In this document: one piece after another, positions 15,867 to 25,364 of the stretch
How the letters are laid out: every line of letters starts with the position of its first letter
How positions within the stretch are numbered: position 1 is the first letter of the stretch
Made by a program: the position numbers and the translations under genes
The notes under the pieces: generated by a model
The model's input: the letters and a program-made list of their open reading frames with translations, nothing else
Databases searched by the model: none
Told to the model about the DNA's origin: nothing
DNA from: Vreelandella malpeensis
Lineage (GTDB): Bacteria; Pseudomonadota; Gammaproteobacteria; Pseudomonadales; Halomonadaceae
DNA length: 64,000 nucleotides
Assembly (NCBI RefSeq): GCF_020622355.1
Contig: NZ_WHVL01000008.1
Coordinates: 1-64,000, forward strand
Direction of reading: 5' to 3'

Positions 15867-17426
15867 ATGAGTCATCAAGAGCACGTTCTGGGCATCGACA
15901 TCGGCACCGGCAGCGCCCGGGCGGGTATCTTCACCTCGGACGGCGTGATGCTGGCCGAGGCCAAGACGCCGATCGCCATGCATCGCCCCGCCGAGCATCA
16001 CGTCGAGCAGAGCTCGACCAACATCTGGCGTGCGGTATGCAGCGCCACCCGACGGGCGAGAGAGGCCGCCGGGGTGAGTGCTGCGAGCGTGACGCGCATG
16101 TCGGTCAGCGCCACCTGCTCGTTGGTGCTGCTGGACAAGGCGTACCGGCCGCTGGCGCTCTCGCCGGGCGAGGAGCCCTTTGACATCATCGTCTGGATGG
16201 ATCACCGCGCCACGGTTGAAGCCGCCGAGTGCACGGCCACCGGCGGTGCGCCGCTGGCCAACCTGGGCGGGACGATGTCGCCGGAAATGCAGATGCCCAA
16301 GCTCAAGTGGCTCAAGCGTCACCGCCCGGCGCTCTACGAGCAGATCGGCTACGCCGGGGATCTCGGCGATTGGCTGGGCTTTCAGTGCACCGGCTCTTTC
16401 GAGCGCTCGGTGTGCATGCTGGCCTGCAAGTGGACCTTCGACCCGCGCCCGGGCCACGGCTGGGACCGTGACTTCCTCGCTCGCATCGACATGGCGGACG
16501 TGATCGAGCGCGCCGCACTCCCGGAAACCGCGCAGCCCGTGGGCGTGGATCTGGGGGCGCTCACCGAGGCCGCCGCCGCGGATCTCGGTCTGACCACCGG
16601 GTGTCGCTTCTCGGTAGGCATGATCGACGCCTACGCCGGCGCCCTGGGAACCTTGGGTCGCAGCCTGACCGACGGCCCCAAGCGCCGCCTGGCGGTGATC
16701 GGCGGCACCTCCACCTGCCATATCGCCGCCCAGCCCGAGCGCTGCGCGGTGCCCGGCGTGTGGGGCCCCTACCCCGGGGCGCTAGGCGACGCCTTCGTGG
16801 CCAACGAAGGCGGCCAGAGCATCACCGGCGCGCTGCTCGATCACCTGGTGGCGATGTTCGCCGCTGGCGGCGAGTTCGGCGACGACGTCCACGGCGCGCT
16901 CTCCGAGATCCTGCTCGAGCGCCTGGCAAAGGGCGACCCGGCTCCGCATACCCACGTCTGCCCAGATTTCATCGGCAACCGCTCGCCGCTGGCGGACCCG
17001 GAGATTCGCGGCGCGATCACCGGACTCACGCTGGACTCCCCTCGTGAGAGCTTCATCAAGGTGTACTGGGCGGCCGCCACGGCACTGGTCTACGGCACCC
17101 GGGCGATCATCGACCGCATGAACGCCCACGGCTACGCCATCGACACCCTGCACCTGAGCGGCGGCCATGGCCGGTCGGCGCTGCTGCGCAAGCTCTACGC
17201 CGACGGCACCGGCTGCCGGGTAGTGATCTCCGAGGCGCCGGAGCCGGTGCTGCTGGGCGCGGCGGTGGCGGCGCTGGGCGCAGGCTTTAACGGCGACGTG
17301 CTGGGCGTGGCCAAGACCCTCGCCCCGGGCGAGCGAGTGCAGGCGCCAGACCCGGCCATGGCCGAGCTGCACGCCACCCGCTACCAGGCGTTCAAGGCGC
17401 TCTACGCCGGACGCCTGGACGGATGA
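15867..17426 (+). CDS. FGGY-family pentulose kinase (ribulokinase-like)
   Basis: The 519-residue cytoplasmic kinase of the FGGY family phosphorylates a ketopentose after import. The N-terminal ATPase-fold motif LGIDIGTGSARAGIF, the linker WMDHRA, the GGTSTCH phosphate loop and the C-terminal HLSGGHGRS are all visible. WGPYPGALGDAFVANEGGQS and CPDFIGNRSPL are typical of the D-ribulokinase-like subgroup (the YDR109C/FGGY type), so D-ribulose or a related pentulose is the likely substrate. No isomerase or dehydrogenase gene accompanies it, suggesting that the imported sugar is already a ketose. Last gene of the cassette, ending 67 bases before rph. Confidence 0.85.
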   Translation: MSHQEHVLGIDIGTGSARAGIFTSDGVMLAEAKTPIAMHRPAEHHVEQSSTNIWRAVCSATRRAREAAGVSAASVTRMSVSATCSLVLLDKAYRPLALSPGEEPFDIIVWMDHRATVEAAECTATGGAPLANLGGTMSPEMQMPKLKWLKRHRPALYEQIGYAGDLGDWLGFQCTGSFERSVCMLACKWTFDPRPGHGWDRDFLARIDMADVIERAALPETAQPVGVDLGALTEAAAADLGLTTGCRFSVGMIDAYAGALGTLGRSLTDGPKRRLAVIGGTSTCHIAAQPERCAVPGVWGPYPGALGDAFVANEGGQSITGALLDHLVAMFAAGGEFGDDVHGALSEILLERLAKGDPAPHTHVCPDFIGNRSPLADPEIRGAITGLTLDSPRESFIKVYWAAATALVYGTRAIIDRMNAHGYAIDTLHLSGGHGRSALLRKLYADGTGCRVVISEAPEPVLLGAAVAALGAGFNGDVLGVAKTLAPGERVQAPDPAMAELHATRYQAFKALYAGRLDG

Positions 17427-17493
17427 GCGCCGACGCGCCCTCGCCGAGGGTGTACAATGAGCCGCTTTGAGAATATTCGCCAAGAGAGGTGCC

Positions 17494-18231
17494 ATGCGTC
17501 CCGACGTCGTTCGCCCCAGTAACCGCGCCGCCGACGAGCTGCGCGACATTCGCCTGACCCGCGACTTCACCCGCCACGCCGAAGGATCGGTGCTGGTCGA
17601 GTTCGGCGATACCAAGGTGCTGTGCAACGCAAGCGTGGAGGCGGGCGTGCCGCGCTGGCTGCGCGGCAAGCACCAGGGGTGGGTGACGGCCGAGTACGGC
17701 ATGCTGCCCCGGGCTACCCACACCCGGGGCGGGCGTGAAGCCAGCCGTGGCAAGCAGAGCGGGCGTACGCTGGAGATCCAGCGGCTGATCGGGCGCAGCC
17801 TGCGCGCGGCGGTGAATCTCAAGAAGCTCGGCGAGTTCACCATCACCGTGGATTGCGACGTGATCCAGGCCGACGGCGGCACCCGCACCGCGGCGATCAC
17901 CGGCGGCTGCGTGGCGCTGGTGGACGCGCTTCGCTATCTTCAGCGCGAGAGGCTGATCAAGAGCGATCCGTTCAAGCAGCTGGTCAGCGCCATATCGGTG
18001 GGCATCTACAAGGGCGTGCCGGTGCTGGATCTCGACTACCCGGAGGACAGCAAGGCGGACACCGACCTCAACGTGGTGATGACCGAAAGCGGTGAGCTGA
18101 TCGAGGTGCAGGGCACCGCCGAAGCGGGCGCCTTCAGCCGCGCCGAGCTCAATGCCATGCTCGATCTCGCCGAGCAGGCCGGCGAGGCCCTTCGCGGCCA
18201 CCAGCGCGAGGCGCTGGAGATTCGCGACTAG
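17494..18231 (+). CDS. rph: Ribonuclease PH
   Basis: RNase PH trims the 3' ends of tRNA precursors by phosphorolysis in the cytoplasm. The 245-residue product starts [17 protein letters not shown] and shows the phosphate-binding [16 protein letters not shown] and the catalytic region [20 protein letters not shown]. The ATG at 17494 follows AAGAGAGG; a longer frame from 17467 adds a non-family leader. A perfect hairpin follows at 18266-18300. In Pseudomonas the same neighbourhood (rph, crc, pyrE) is found, with yicC adjacent; here yicC is 7.5 kb away because of the sugar cassette. Confidence 0.95.
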   Translation: MRPDVVRPSNRAADELRDIRLTRDFTRHAEGSVLVEFGDTKVLCNASVEAGVPRWLRGKHQGWVTAEYGMLPRATHTRGGREASRGKQSGRTLEIQRLIGRSLRAAVNLKKLGEFTITVDCDVIQADGGTRTAAITGGCVALVDALRYLQRERLIKSDPFKQLVSAISVGIYKGVPVLDLDYPEDSKADTDLNVVMTESGELIEVQGTAEAGAFSRAELNAMLDLAEQAGEALRGHQREALEIRD

Positions 18232-18265
18232 TTCCATCCGCCCTTCCAGAATCGCCCCTTGCAGA

Positions 18266-18300
18266 AACGAAAAGGCCAGCGCTGAGCTGGCCTTTTCGTT
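18266..18300. terminator. Bidirectional intrinsic terminator between rph and crc
   Basis: Perfect 15-base arms (AACGAAAAGGCCAGC and its complement) around a five-base loop, with T-rich sequence on both strands in the stem ends. It separates the convergent rph and crc genes. Confidence 0.85.
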
Positions 18301-18324
18301 GGCGACGACGCGGGAGACCGGTGA

Positions 18325-19092
18325 CTACAGCGCCAGATCGTACTCCACAATCAGCGGGGCGTACTCGGAGAAGGTCGCGTCGTAGTCGATCCAGGCGTCC
18401 ACCACGTGGCGGCGGAAGTTGGGGCCGACCAACTGGTAGTCGATGCGCCAGCCTTCCTGACGGCTGCGCGGCACATCCTGGTCGAGCTTCGGCCAGAAGG
18501 TGTACTCGCCGGCGTCGCGATTGATCTCGCGGAAGGTGTCGATGAAGCCGGTCGGGCCGAGCACCTGATCCATCCAGGCGCGCTCTTCCGGGCGAAAGCC
18601 GGAGGTGAGCTGGTTGTCGGACCAGTTGGCCAGGTCCACGGTCTTGTGGGCGACGTGCCAGGTACCGCAGATGATGTACTCGCGACGCTTGCGCGACATC
18701 TTGGTCAGGTACTCCTGGTACTGCTCCATGAAGGCGTGCTTGGCCTTCTGGTCCGAGCCGTCCGGCATCAGGAAGGTGGCGATGCTGAAGCGGTCGTAGT
18801 CCGCCTGCAGAAAACGCCCTTCGTGATCGCACTGGGGAAAGCCCAGCCCGTACATGATCGCCTTGGGAATCTTGCGGCAATAGAGCCCCACCCCGGAGAA
18901 GCCATCCTCCTCGGCATCCAGGAAATAGCCTTCGTAGCCTTCCGGATAGAGGATATGGTCGCCCAGTTCGAAGCTCTTGGCCTTGAGGTTCTGCACGCAG
19001 ACCACGTCGGCGTCCTGCTGAGCCAGCCAGTCCAGGAAGCCGCGGTCGACGGCATCACGAATACCGTTGACATTAATGCTGGCAATTTTCAT
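18325..19092 (-). CDS. crc: Crc homologue: catabolite repression control protein with an inactive ExoIII-like fold
   Basis: The 255-residue product has the exonuclease III/EEP fold from MKIASINVNGIRDAV onward, but the nuclease residues are changed. The metal-binding Glu of the QETK motif is Asn35 (VQNLKA), the GDxN motif is G-T144-W-H146, and the terminal SDH is S242-E243-Y244. These losses, and blocks such as RKRREYI and APLIVEYD, match Pseudomonas Crc, which acts with Hfq to block translation of catabolic mRNAs rather than cutting DNA. The rph-crc-pyrE order is the Pseudomonas one. An automated annotation would probably call it exodeoxyribonuclease III; I consider that wrong. Confidence 0.85.
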   Translation of the reverse strand: MKIASINVNGIRDAVDRGFLDWLAQQDADVVCVQNLKAKSFELGDHILYPEGYEGYFLDAEEDGFSGVGLYCRKIPKAIMYGLGFPQCDHEGRFLQADYDRFSIATFLMPDGSDQKAKHAFMEQYQEYLTKMSRKRREYIICGTWHVAHKTVDLANWSDNQLTSGFRPEERAWMDQVLGPTGFIDTFREINRDAGEYTFWPKLDQDVPRSRQEGWRIDYQLVGPNFRRHVVDAWIDYDATFSEYAPLIVEYDLAL

Positions 19093-19224
19093 AAATCGTC
19101 CCTTTTGCGTCGCTGCGGTATGATACCCGACGTTTAGACGTTTGGGTAAATAGGCAGGCTCAATCGGCCTGCCTGCCCTTCGATATCGTCACGCTCACCC
19201 ACCCACTCTCGAGAGAACACCGCC

Positions 19225-19887
19225 GTGGCTTCGACCCTTCAACCCTACCAGCGCGACTTCATTGCCTTCGCTATCGAGCAGGGCGTTCTCAAGTTCGGCG
19301 AATTCACGCTCAAGTCCGGGCGTGTCAGCCCCTATTTCTTCAATGCCGGCCTGTTCCAGACCGGACGGGCACTGGCCAAGCTCGGGCGCTTCTACGCTCA
19401 GGCCATCGAGCAAAGCGAACTTCGTGCCGATGTGCTGTTCGGCCCGGCTTACAAGGGCATTCCGCTTGCCGCCGTCACCGCCGCGGCGCTGGCCGACCAT
19501 TTTGATCGGGACATGCCTTACGCCTTCAACCGCAAGGAAGCCAAGGCTCACGGCGAGGGCGGCAACATCGTCGGCGCGCCGCTTTCCGGCGACATCCTGA
19601 TCATCGACGACGTGATCACCGCTGGCACCGCCATTCGCGAGGTGATGACGCTGATCGAGGCCGAGGGAGCGCGGGCCGGCGGCGTAATCGTGGCACTGGA
19701 TCGCCAGGAGCGCGGTCAGGGCGAGAAAAGCGCCATCCAGGAGGTCGCCGCCGAGTACGCCATGCCAGTGGTGAGCATCGTCACCCTGGCCCAGGTACTC
19801 GAGTATCTCGAGGAGCACGCCGGCGGCGAGATGCTCGCCTACGCCGAGGCGGTACGCGCTTACCGCGACCGCTACGGCGTCGCCTGA
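19225..19887 (+). CDS. pyrE: Orotate phosphoribosyltransferase
   Basis: This enzyme converts orotate and PRPP to orotidine 5'-phosphate in pyrimidine synthesis. The 220-residue product shows the PRPP-binding loop [13 protein letters not shown] near residue 125 and the N-terminal [17 protein letters not shown] typical of PyrE. Translation starts at GTG 19225 behind GAGAGAA. It is divergent from crc, with about 130 bases between them for both promoters, and its last 16 bases overlap the end of the convergent trmL gene. Confidence 0.95.
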   Translation: MASTLQPYQRDFIAFAIEQGVLKFGEFTLKSGRVSPYFFNAGLFQTGRALAKLGRFYAQAIEQSELRADVLFGPAYKGIPLAAVTAAALADHFDRDMPYAFNRKEAKAHGEGGNIVGAPLSGDILIIDDVITAGTAIREVMTLIEAEGARAGGVIVALDRQERGQGEKSAIQEVAAEYAMPVVSIVTLAQVLEYLEEHAGGEMLAYAEAVRAYRDRYGVA

Positions 19888-20354
19888 CCCTCCACGGCGC
19901 CGGCGAACCTCTGCTGGCGCCAGGCCTCGAAACTCACCACCGCCACGGCGTTGGAGAGATTGAGGCTGCGGTTGTTCGGCTGCATCGGAATACGCAGTTT
20001 CTGCGCCTCGGGCACCGCCTCGTGCGCCTCGGTACTGAGCCCGGCGGTTTCCGAGCCGAACAGCAGGACGTCTCCGGGCGCGAAGGAGACTTCGCTGTAA
20101 CCGCGCGTGCCCCGCGTGGTGATCGCCCAGATCCGTCGCCCGGCCATCGCCTCATGAAACGCCGCAAAGTCGCGGTGGCGCGTCACGTTGGCCAGGTCCC
20201 GATAATCGAGCCCCGCACGGCGCAGCTTCTTCTCCTCGAGATCGAAGCCCAGCGGCTCGATCAAGTGCAACCGGCAGCCGTTATTGGCCACCAGACGCAT
20301 GATGTTGCCGGTGTTGGGCGCCATGCGCGGCTCGAAAAGCGCTACCTCGAACAT
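19872..20354 (-). CDS. trmL: tRNA (cytidine(34)-2'-O)-methyltransferase TrmL
   Basis: A 160-residue SpoU (SPOUT) methyltransferase that 2'-O-methylates the wobble base of certain tRNA-Leu species. It has the three SpoU motifs: [13 protein letters not shown] (N-terminal), [10 protein letters not shown] and [18 protein letters not shown] (the cofactor-binding knot). The length is typical of the minimal TrmL. It is convergent with pyrE and overlaps it by 16 bases. Confidence 0.93.
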   Translation of the reverse strand: MFEVALFEPRMAPNTGNIMRLVANNGCRLHLIEPLGFDLEEKKLRRAGLDYRDLANVTRHRDFAAFHEAMAGRRIWAITTRGTRGYSEVSFAPGDVLLFGSETAGLSTEAHEAVPEAQKLRIPMQPNNRSLNLSNAVAVVSFEAWRQQRFAGAVEGQATP

Positions 20355-20596
20355 GACTCTTCCTGTGCGTGCTGCATTGACGGGCCGATCGACGACTCGA
20401 ACGGGCCGGAGGCGACCGAAGCGGGGATGACGCTCTTGAATGGTGGCGTATTATACAAACTCTTATAGAACTTTGGTCTAATGCTAGAAAAGATTTTTTC
20501 GATGCTGCCGACCGCTTTCGTCGATCGGTTTCGTCTTCACCGCACCGGGCTGTATGATACGGCCAAAGCGTACCGCTTTCCTGCCAGGTGGTTTTC

Positions 20597-22651
20597 ATGT
20601 CCAGTATTCTCACGCGCCTGAACGGCCTCAATCCGCGCCAGCGCGAGGCGGTCAAGTACATTGACGGCCCCTGTCTGGTACTGGCCGGCGCGGGCTCCGG
20701 CAAGACCAGCGTCATTACCACCAAGATAGCCTACCTGGTGAAGGAGTGCGGCATGAGCGCCCGGCGCATCGCCGCGGTCACCTTCACCAACAAGGCCGCC
20801 CGCGAGATGAAGGAGCGCGTGGGCCAGATGCTCAAGGGCCGCGAGGGCCACGGACTGACGGTTTCCACCTTCCATACCCTGGGGCTCAACATCATCCGTG
20901 GCGAACTCAAGACGCTCGGCTACAAACCGGGCTTCTCGCTGTTCGACCCGGAAGATGCCAAGGCGCTGTTGCGCGATTTGATGAACAAGGACGCCCAGGT
21001 CGACGCCGAGCAGATCAATGCGGTGCAGGCGCAGATCTCCACCTGGAAGAACGACCTGGTGCTGCCGGGTGTCGCGCTTTCGCACGCCGAGGATGAGGAC
21101 GCGCAGTTCGCCGCCCGCGTCTACGAGGCCTACAACCGCCACCTGAAGGCCTACAACGCGGTGGATTTCGACGACCTGATCCTCTTGCCGGTGGTGCTGC
21201 TTCAAAACGATGCCGAGGCGCTGGCACGCTGGCGGCGCAAGATCCACTACATGCTGGTGGACGAGTACCAGGACACCAACGTCTCGCAGTACCTGCTGGT
21301 GAAGCTTCTGATGGACGAGCGCGCCACCTTCACCGTGGTCGGCGACGACGACCAGTCGATCTACGCCTGGCGCGGCGCGCGCCCGGAAAATCTGGTGACC
21401 CTCGGCGAGGATTTCCCCCGGCTCAAGGTGATCAAGCTCGAGCAGAACTACCGCTCCACCGGCACCATCCTGCGCGCCGCCAACACCCTGATTGCCAACA
21501 ACCCCCACGTCTACGAGAAGACGCTATGGTCGGAAATGGGCGACGGCGCGCCGATCCGCGTGGTGGTGACCCGCCACGAAGAGGCGGAGTCCGAGCGGGT
21601 AGCCAGCGACATGCTCACCCGGCGTATCAAGGAGTCGGCGGAGTGGCGCGACTTCGCCGTGCTCTACCGGGGCAACTTCCAGGCCAGGCTTCTCGAGCTC
21701 AAGCTGCAGCACTACCAGATTCCCTACAAGCTCTCCGGCGGCACGTCGTTCTTCTCGCGCAACGAGATCAAGGACGCCATGGCCTACCTGCGCCTTCTGA
21801 TCAACCCGGCGGACGACAACGCCTTTTTGCGCATCGTCAACGTGCCGCGCCGCGAAGTGGGGCCAGGCACCGTCGAGAAACTCGCCAACTACGCCACCGA
21901 GCGCTCGATCTCGCTGTTCGCCGCCTGCCATGAGCTTGGCCTCGAACAGGTGCTGCCGACCCGGGCCACGGAGCGTCTCGCCCGCTTCACCCATTTCATC
22001 GACGGCGTGCGACAGCGCATGGATCAAGGCGACGCCATCGCCGCGATCCGCGACATGCTGCGCGACATGGATTACGAGGCCTGGCTCTATCAGAACGCCA
22101 GCGCCCCGACCATCGCCGAGCGGCGCATGGCCAACGTCTGGATACTGATCGACCAGCTCGAGAAATCGCTCAATCGCGACCCGGAAGAGGACACCGACTC
22201 CACGGCGACGGAAACCGACGGGGTCGAAGCCGCGATCTCGCGGCTGGTGCTGCGCGACATCCTCGAGCAGCAGGCCGAAGAGGACGACTCCGACCGCGTG
22301 CAGCTACTCACCATGCACGCCTCCAAGGGCCTGGAGTTTCCCCACGTCTACCTGATGGGGCTCGAGGAGGACCTGCTGCCGCACAGAAACGCCATCGAGG
22401 TCGGCACGGTGGAAGAGGAGCGCCGCCTGGCCTACGTGGGCATCACCCGCGCCCGGCGCACGCTGACCATGACGCTGGCCCGCCAGCGCAAGGCCTATGG
22501 CGAGCTGATGGACTGTCAGCCGAGCCGCTTTCTCGACGAGCTGCCGGCAGAGGATCTGGAGTGGGAGGGCCGCGCCGACAGGGAGGACCCGGACAAGAAG
22601 CAGGCGCGCGGCAAGGACGCCATCGCCGGGCTGCGCTCGCTGCTGGGCTGA
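20597..22651 (+). CDS. rep: ATP-dependent DNA helicase Rep
   Basis: A superfamily 1A 3'-5' helicase that clears proteins ahead of the replication fork. The 684-residue product starts MSSILTRLNGLNPRQREAV. It has Walker A AGAGSGKTS, motif II VDEYQD, motif III GDDDQSIYAWRGA, motif IV QNYRST, motif V HASKGLEF and motif VI VGITRARRTL. I chose the ATG at 20597 as the family start; GTG 20588 adds only three residues. It is a single-gene unit ending at a hairpin shared with the convergent cytochrome gene. Confidence 0.95.
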   Translation: MSSILTRLNGLNPRQREAVKYIDGPCLVLAGAGSGKTSVITTKIAYLVKECGMSARRIAAVTFTNKAAREMKERVGQMLKGREGHGLTVSTFHTLGLNIIRGELKTLGYKPGFSLFDPEDAKALLRDLMNKDAQVDAEQINAVQAQISTWKNDLVLPGVALSHAEDEDAQFAARVYEAYNRHLKAYNAVDFDDLILLPVVLLQNDAEALARWRRKIHYMLVDEYQDTNVSQYLLVKLLMDERATFTVVGDDDQSIYAWRGARPENLVTLGEDFPRLKVIKLEQNYRSTGTILRAANTLIANNPHVYEKTLWSEMGDGAPIRVVVTRHEEAESERVASDMLTRRIKESAEWRDFAVLYRGNFQARLLELKLQHYQIPYKLSGGTSFFSRNEIKDAMAYLRLLINPADDNAFLRIVNVPRREVGPGTVEKLANYATERSISLFAACHELGLEQVLPTRATERLARFTHFIDGVRQRMDQGDAIAAIRDMLRDMDYEAWLYQNASAPTIAERRMANVWILIDQLEKSLNRDPEEDTDSTATETDGVEAAISRLVLRDILEQQAEEDDSDRVQLLTMHASKGLEFPHVYLMGLEEDLLPHRNAIEVGTVEEERRLAYVGITRARRTLTMTLARQRKAYGELMDCQPSRFLDELPAEDLEWEGRADREDPDKKQARGKDAIAGLRSLLG

Positions 22652-22661
22652 CGGCGCCGAT

Positions 22662-22698
22662 TTGTCCACAGCCGCTTGACGAAATCGGCTGTGGACAA
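22662..22698. terminator. Hairpin between convergent rep and cytochrome c genes
   Basis: Perfect 13-base arms (TTGTCCACAGCCG and its complement) with an 11-base loop, followed on the plus strand by GTCGTTTTCC. It probably terminates rep. Each arm contains a near-DnaA box (TTGTCCACA). Confidence 0.55.
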
Positions 22699-22707
22699 GT
22701 CGTTTTC

Positions 22708-23355
22708 CTACTGCGAGCGCTCGATCATGTAGTCCACCATCGCCTTGAGCTCGTCGTCGTCCGCCGTGCTCGCCCCGCGCGGCGGCATCACGCCCTTGCC
22801 CAGGATCACGCTCTGATAGAGCGCTTCGCGCCCCTTCTCCAGCCGCTCGCGCCAGGCGTCGATATCGCCAAGCGCCGGTGAGCCGGCAATGCCGGTGGCG
22901 TGGCAGGTCGCACAGCGCGCGCGGGCGTAGAGCGCCTCGCCATCGAGCGCGCTTGGGGAATCACCCCTTGGCGCGCCGGCAACCGGCTCGTCAGTAACGG
23001 GCTCGCCCGGCAACGCCTCGACCGGGTCGAGGGCGGCATCAATCAGAGGCGCCAGCAGGTAGTGCGTAGCGGCGCGCACCTCATCGTCGCTCAGATTGGG
23101 GTTGCCGCCCCTGGGCGGCATGGCGTTGATGCCGTCGATGGCATGTACCACCAGGGTCTCCATGCCCTGCTCCAGGCGCGGCGCCCAGGTCTCGTCGTCA
23201 CCGCGAATCGGGGCGCCGGCAACGCCGGTCTGGTGGCACGCCATGCACAGACGATCATAGACCGCCTTGCCGTCGACCGAGCCGGTATCGTCGGCGGCCA
23301 GCGCCAAGGTGGTGAATCCGCCCAGAACGAGACCCGTCACGTATTTGAAGTTCAC
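22708..23355 (-). CDS. Periplasmic diheme cytochrome c5-like protein
   Basis: The 215-residue product begins with a signal peptide (MNFKYVTGLVLGGFTTLALA) and contains two c-type heme motifs, CMACH (residues 37-41) and CATCH in the second half. Each is followed by a distal Met in a MPPRG motif. The halves are similar to each other, so the protein arose by duplication of a cytochrome c5 domain. The linker is rich in Pro, Glu and Val. The GTG at 23355 is chosen because AAGGAG lies just upstream and a signal peptide follows; the longer frame to 23463 is not family-like. It would shuttle electrons in the periplasm, perhaps to a terminal oxidase. Confidence 0.85.
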   Translation of the reverse strand: MNFKYVTGLVLGGFTTLALAADDTGSVDGKAVYDRLCMACHQTGVAGAPIRGDDETWAPRLEQGMETLVVHAIDGINAMPPRGGNPNLSDDEVRAATHYLLAPLIDAALDPVEALPGEPVTDEPVAGAPRGDSPSALDGEALYARARCATCHATGIAGSPALGDIDAWRERLEKGREALYQSVILGKGVMPPRGASTADDDELKAMVDYMIERSQ

Positions 23356-23524
23356 TCGATACTCCTTGAAAACGCCCCTGCCATGGCGCCCCGTGCCTTT
23401 CCAACGTCGAGCGCTGGCGCGAAGCTCTCGATCAGAGAGCCCTGCGCCAGCGCTTGTCGACATGAACGTGTGGTCTCGCCTGCGCGTCGAAACGACTCGA
23501 CCTTCGCCAGCGTGACGGGCAGTG

Positions 23525-23608
23525 CTAGAAGATCAGCTTGAAGACGCCGGTCAGCGTCAGCAAGCCGACGAGAAAGATGAATACGATGATACCGAGGATG
23601 ATTTTCAT
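23525..23608 (-). CDS. 27-residue single-span membrane peptide
   Basis: This ATG frame encodes MKIILGIIVFIFLVGLLTLT followed by GVFKLIF, almost entirely one membrane helix with a Lys at each end. GGAG lies nine bases upstream of the ATG, and the frame starts and stops cleanly in the gap between the cytochrome and the GNAT gene. I do not know a name for it; similar short hydrophobic proteins are widespread and often overlooked. The function is unknown. Confidence 0.6.
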   Translation of the reverse strand: MKIILGIIVFIFLVGLLTLTGVFKLIF

Positions 23609-23665
23609 AGCACTTGCTCCATGATGAGTGAAAGACATTCCCTTGTGAATAGCCCCCAGTATAGG

Positions 23666-24598
23666 TTAAAAATCCGCGCCTTGGCGATCTTGCGTGCCCG
23701 GCAGGCGCCAGGCGCGAAGCTGCTGCTCGCGCTCTACCTCAAAACCGGCCCTTGCGTAGGCGCGACACGCCGGGGCGTTGGCGGCATCGACAGTGAGCGC
23801 GAGCGTCGTGGCCCGCCCTTCCAGCGCCAGGCGTTGCGCCTCGCGCACCAGGGCATGCCCCAATCTCCTCCCGCGCCAGGCGGGAACGAGACCCATCAGT
23901 TGAAGCTCCCACTCGGCGCTTGAGCGCGGGGCCAGAAGCAGCGCCCCGACCGCCTCGCCCTCGTGCAGTATCTGGTACCAGTGGCGCGGCGCCTCCGGCG
24001 CCTGAGCGTAGAACCCCGCCAGCAGCGCCTCGACCGGCAGCGTGTCGAGAATCGCCGGGCAGTCGAGCGAGCCCTCGGCGAGAGCGCTCACGAGCGCCTC
24101 CTGGCGCGCCGGGGCCAGGGCGCCGAACGGCGCGAGCGCGAGCGCCGAAGACGGTGCGGGCGGTGCCAGAGTCGCGCGCAGGTGCCAGAGGGTGGCGATA
24201 GGCTCGAGTCCACTCGCCGCCAGGAAGGAGGCGCGCTCGCCCTGGCCTGGATCGAGCGCGAAGTGGCAAAGCCTCACCGCCGAGGTCGCCAACCACGGAC
24301 GTACGCCATCGAGCAGCGCCCGCGCGGCGGCGTCGAGGGCCTCGGGCAGCCACAGCCGGGCCGTCGTCGCTGTCAATGATTCTACCCAGAGGGCCGACAC
24401 GATATGCTCGCCTCTGCTTGCCACCCATAGACCCTGCCAGGCGACCTCGCCCACGGTCTTGGCGCGCTGCAGGGCGGCGTTGAGCGTGGACTGCTCGGTT
24501 GGATCGCGAACCGCCGCCAGTCGCAGCAGCGCTTCGCGGCGCCGCGAGGCCGGGCATCGTGCAATACAGAAGTGGTCTAAAGCCTTGTGGCGTGGCAT
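23666..24598 (-). CDS. GNAT-family N-acetyltransferase
   Basis: The 310-residue product has a C-terminal GNAT domain with the acetyl-CoA loop in LMGLVPAWRGRRLGHALVREA (about residues 245-265) and the typical ANAPACRAYARAGF segment after it. The N-terminal half is a weaker GNAT-like domain rich in Ala and Leu, as in tandem-GNAT (mycothiol-synthase-like) proteins. The substrate cannot be inferred. It is divergent from the two-component system, with 91 bases between the starts. Confidence 0.75.
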   Translation of the reverse strand: MPRHKALDHFCIARCPASRRREALLRLAAVRDPTEQSTLNAALQRAKTVGEVAWQGLWVASRGEHIVSALWVESLTATTARLWLPEALDAAARALLDGVRPWLATSAVRLCHFALDPGQGERASFLAASGLEPIATLWHLRATLAPPAPSSALALAPFGALAPARQEALVSALAEGSLDCPAILDTLPVEALLAGFYAQAPEAPRHWYQILHEGEAVGALLLAPRSSAEWELQLMGLVPAWRGRRLGHALVREAQRLALEGRATTLALTVDAANAPACRAYARAGFEVEREQQLRAWRLPGTQDRQGADF

Positions 24599-24689
24599 GT
24601 TAGGTTTCCGGCGCTTGGCGAGCGTTTGAAAAGCGTTTTCAAGCGGCGCTCGAGCAGCTTGCCCTTACTGGAAGGAGTCATCCGCCCCT

Positions 24690-25360
<671 letters not shown>

Positions 25361-25364
<4 letters not shown>

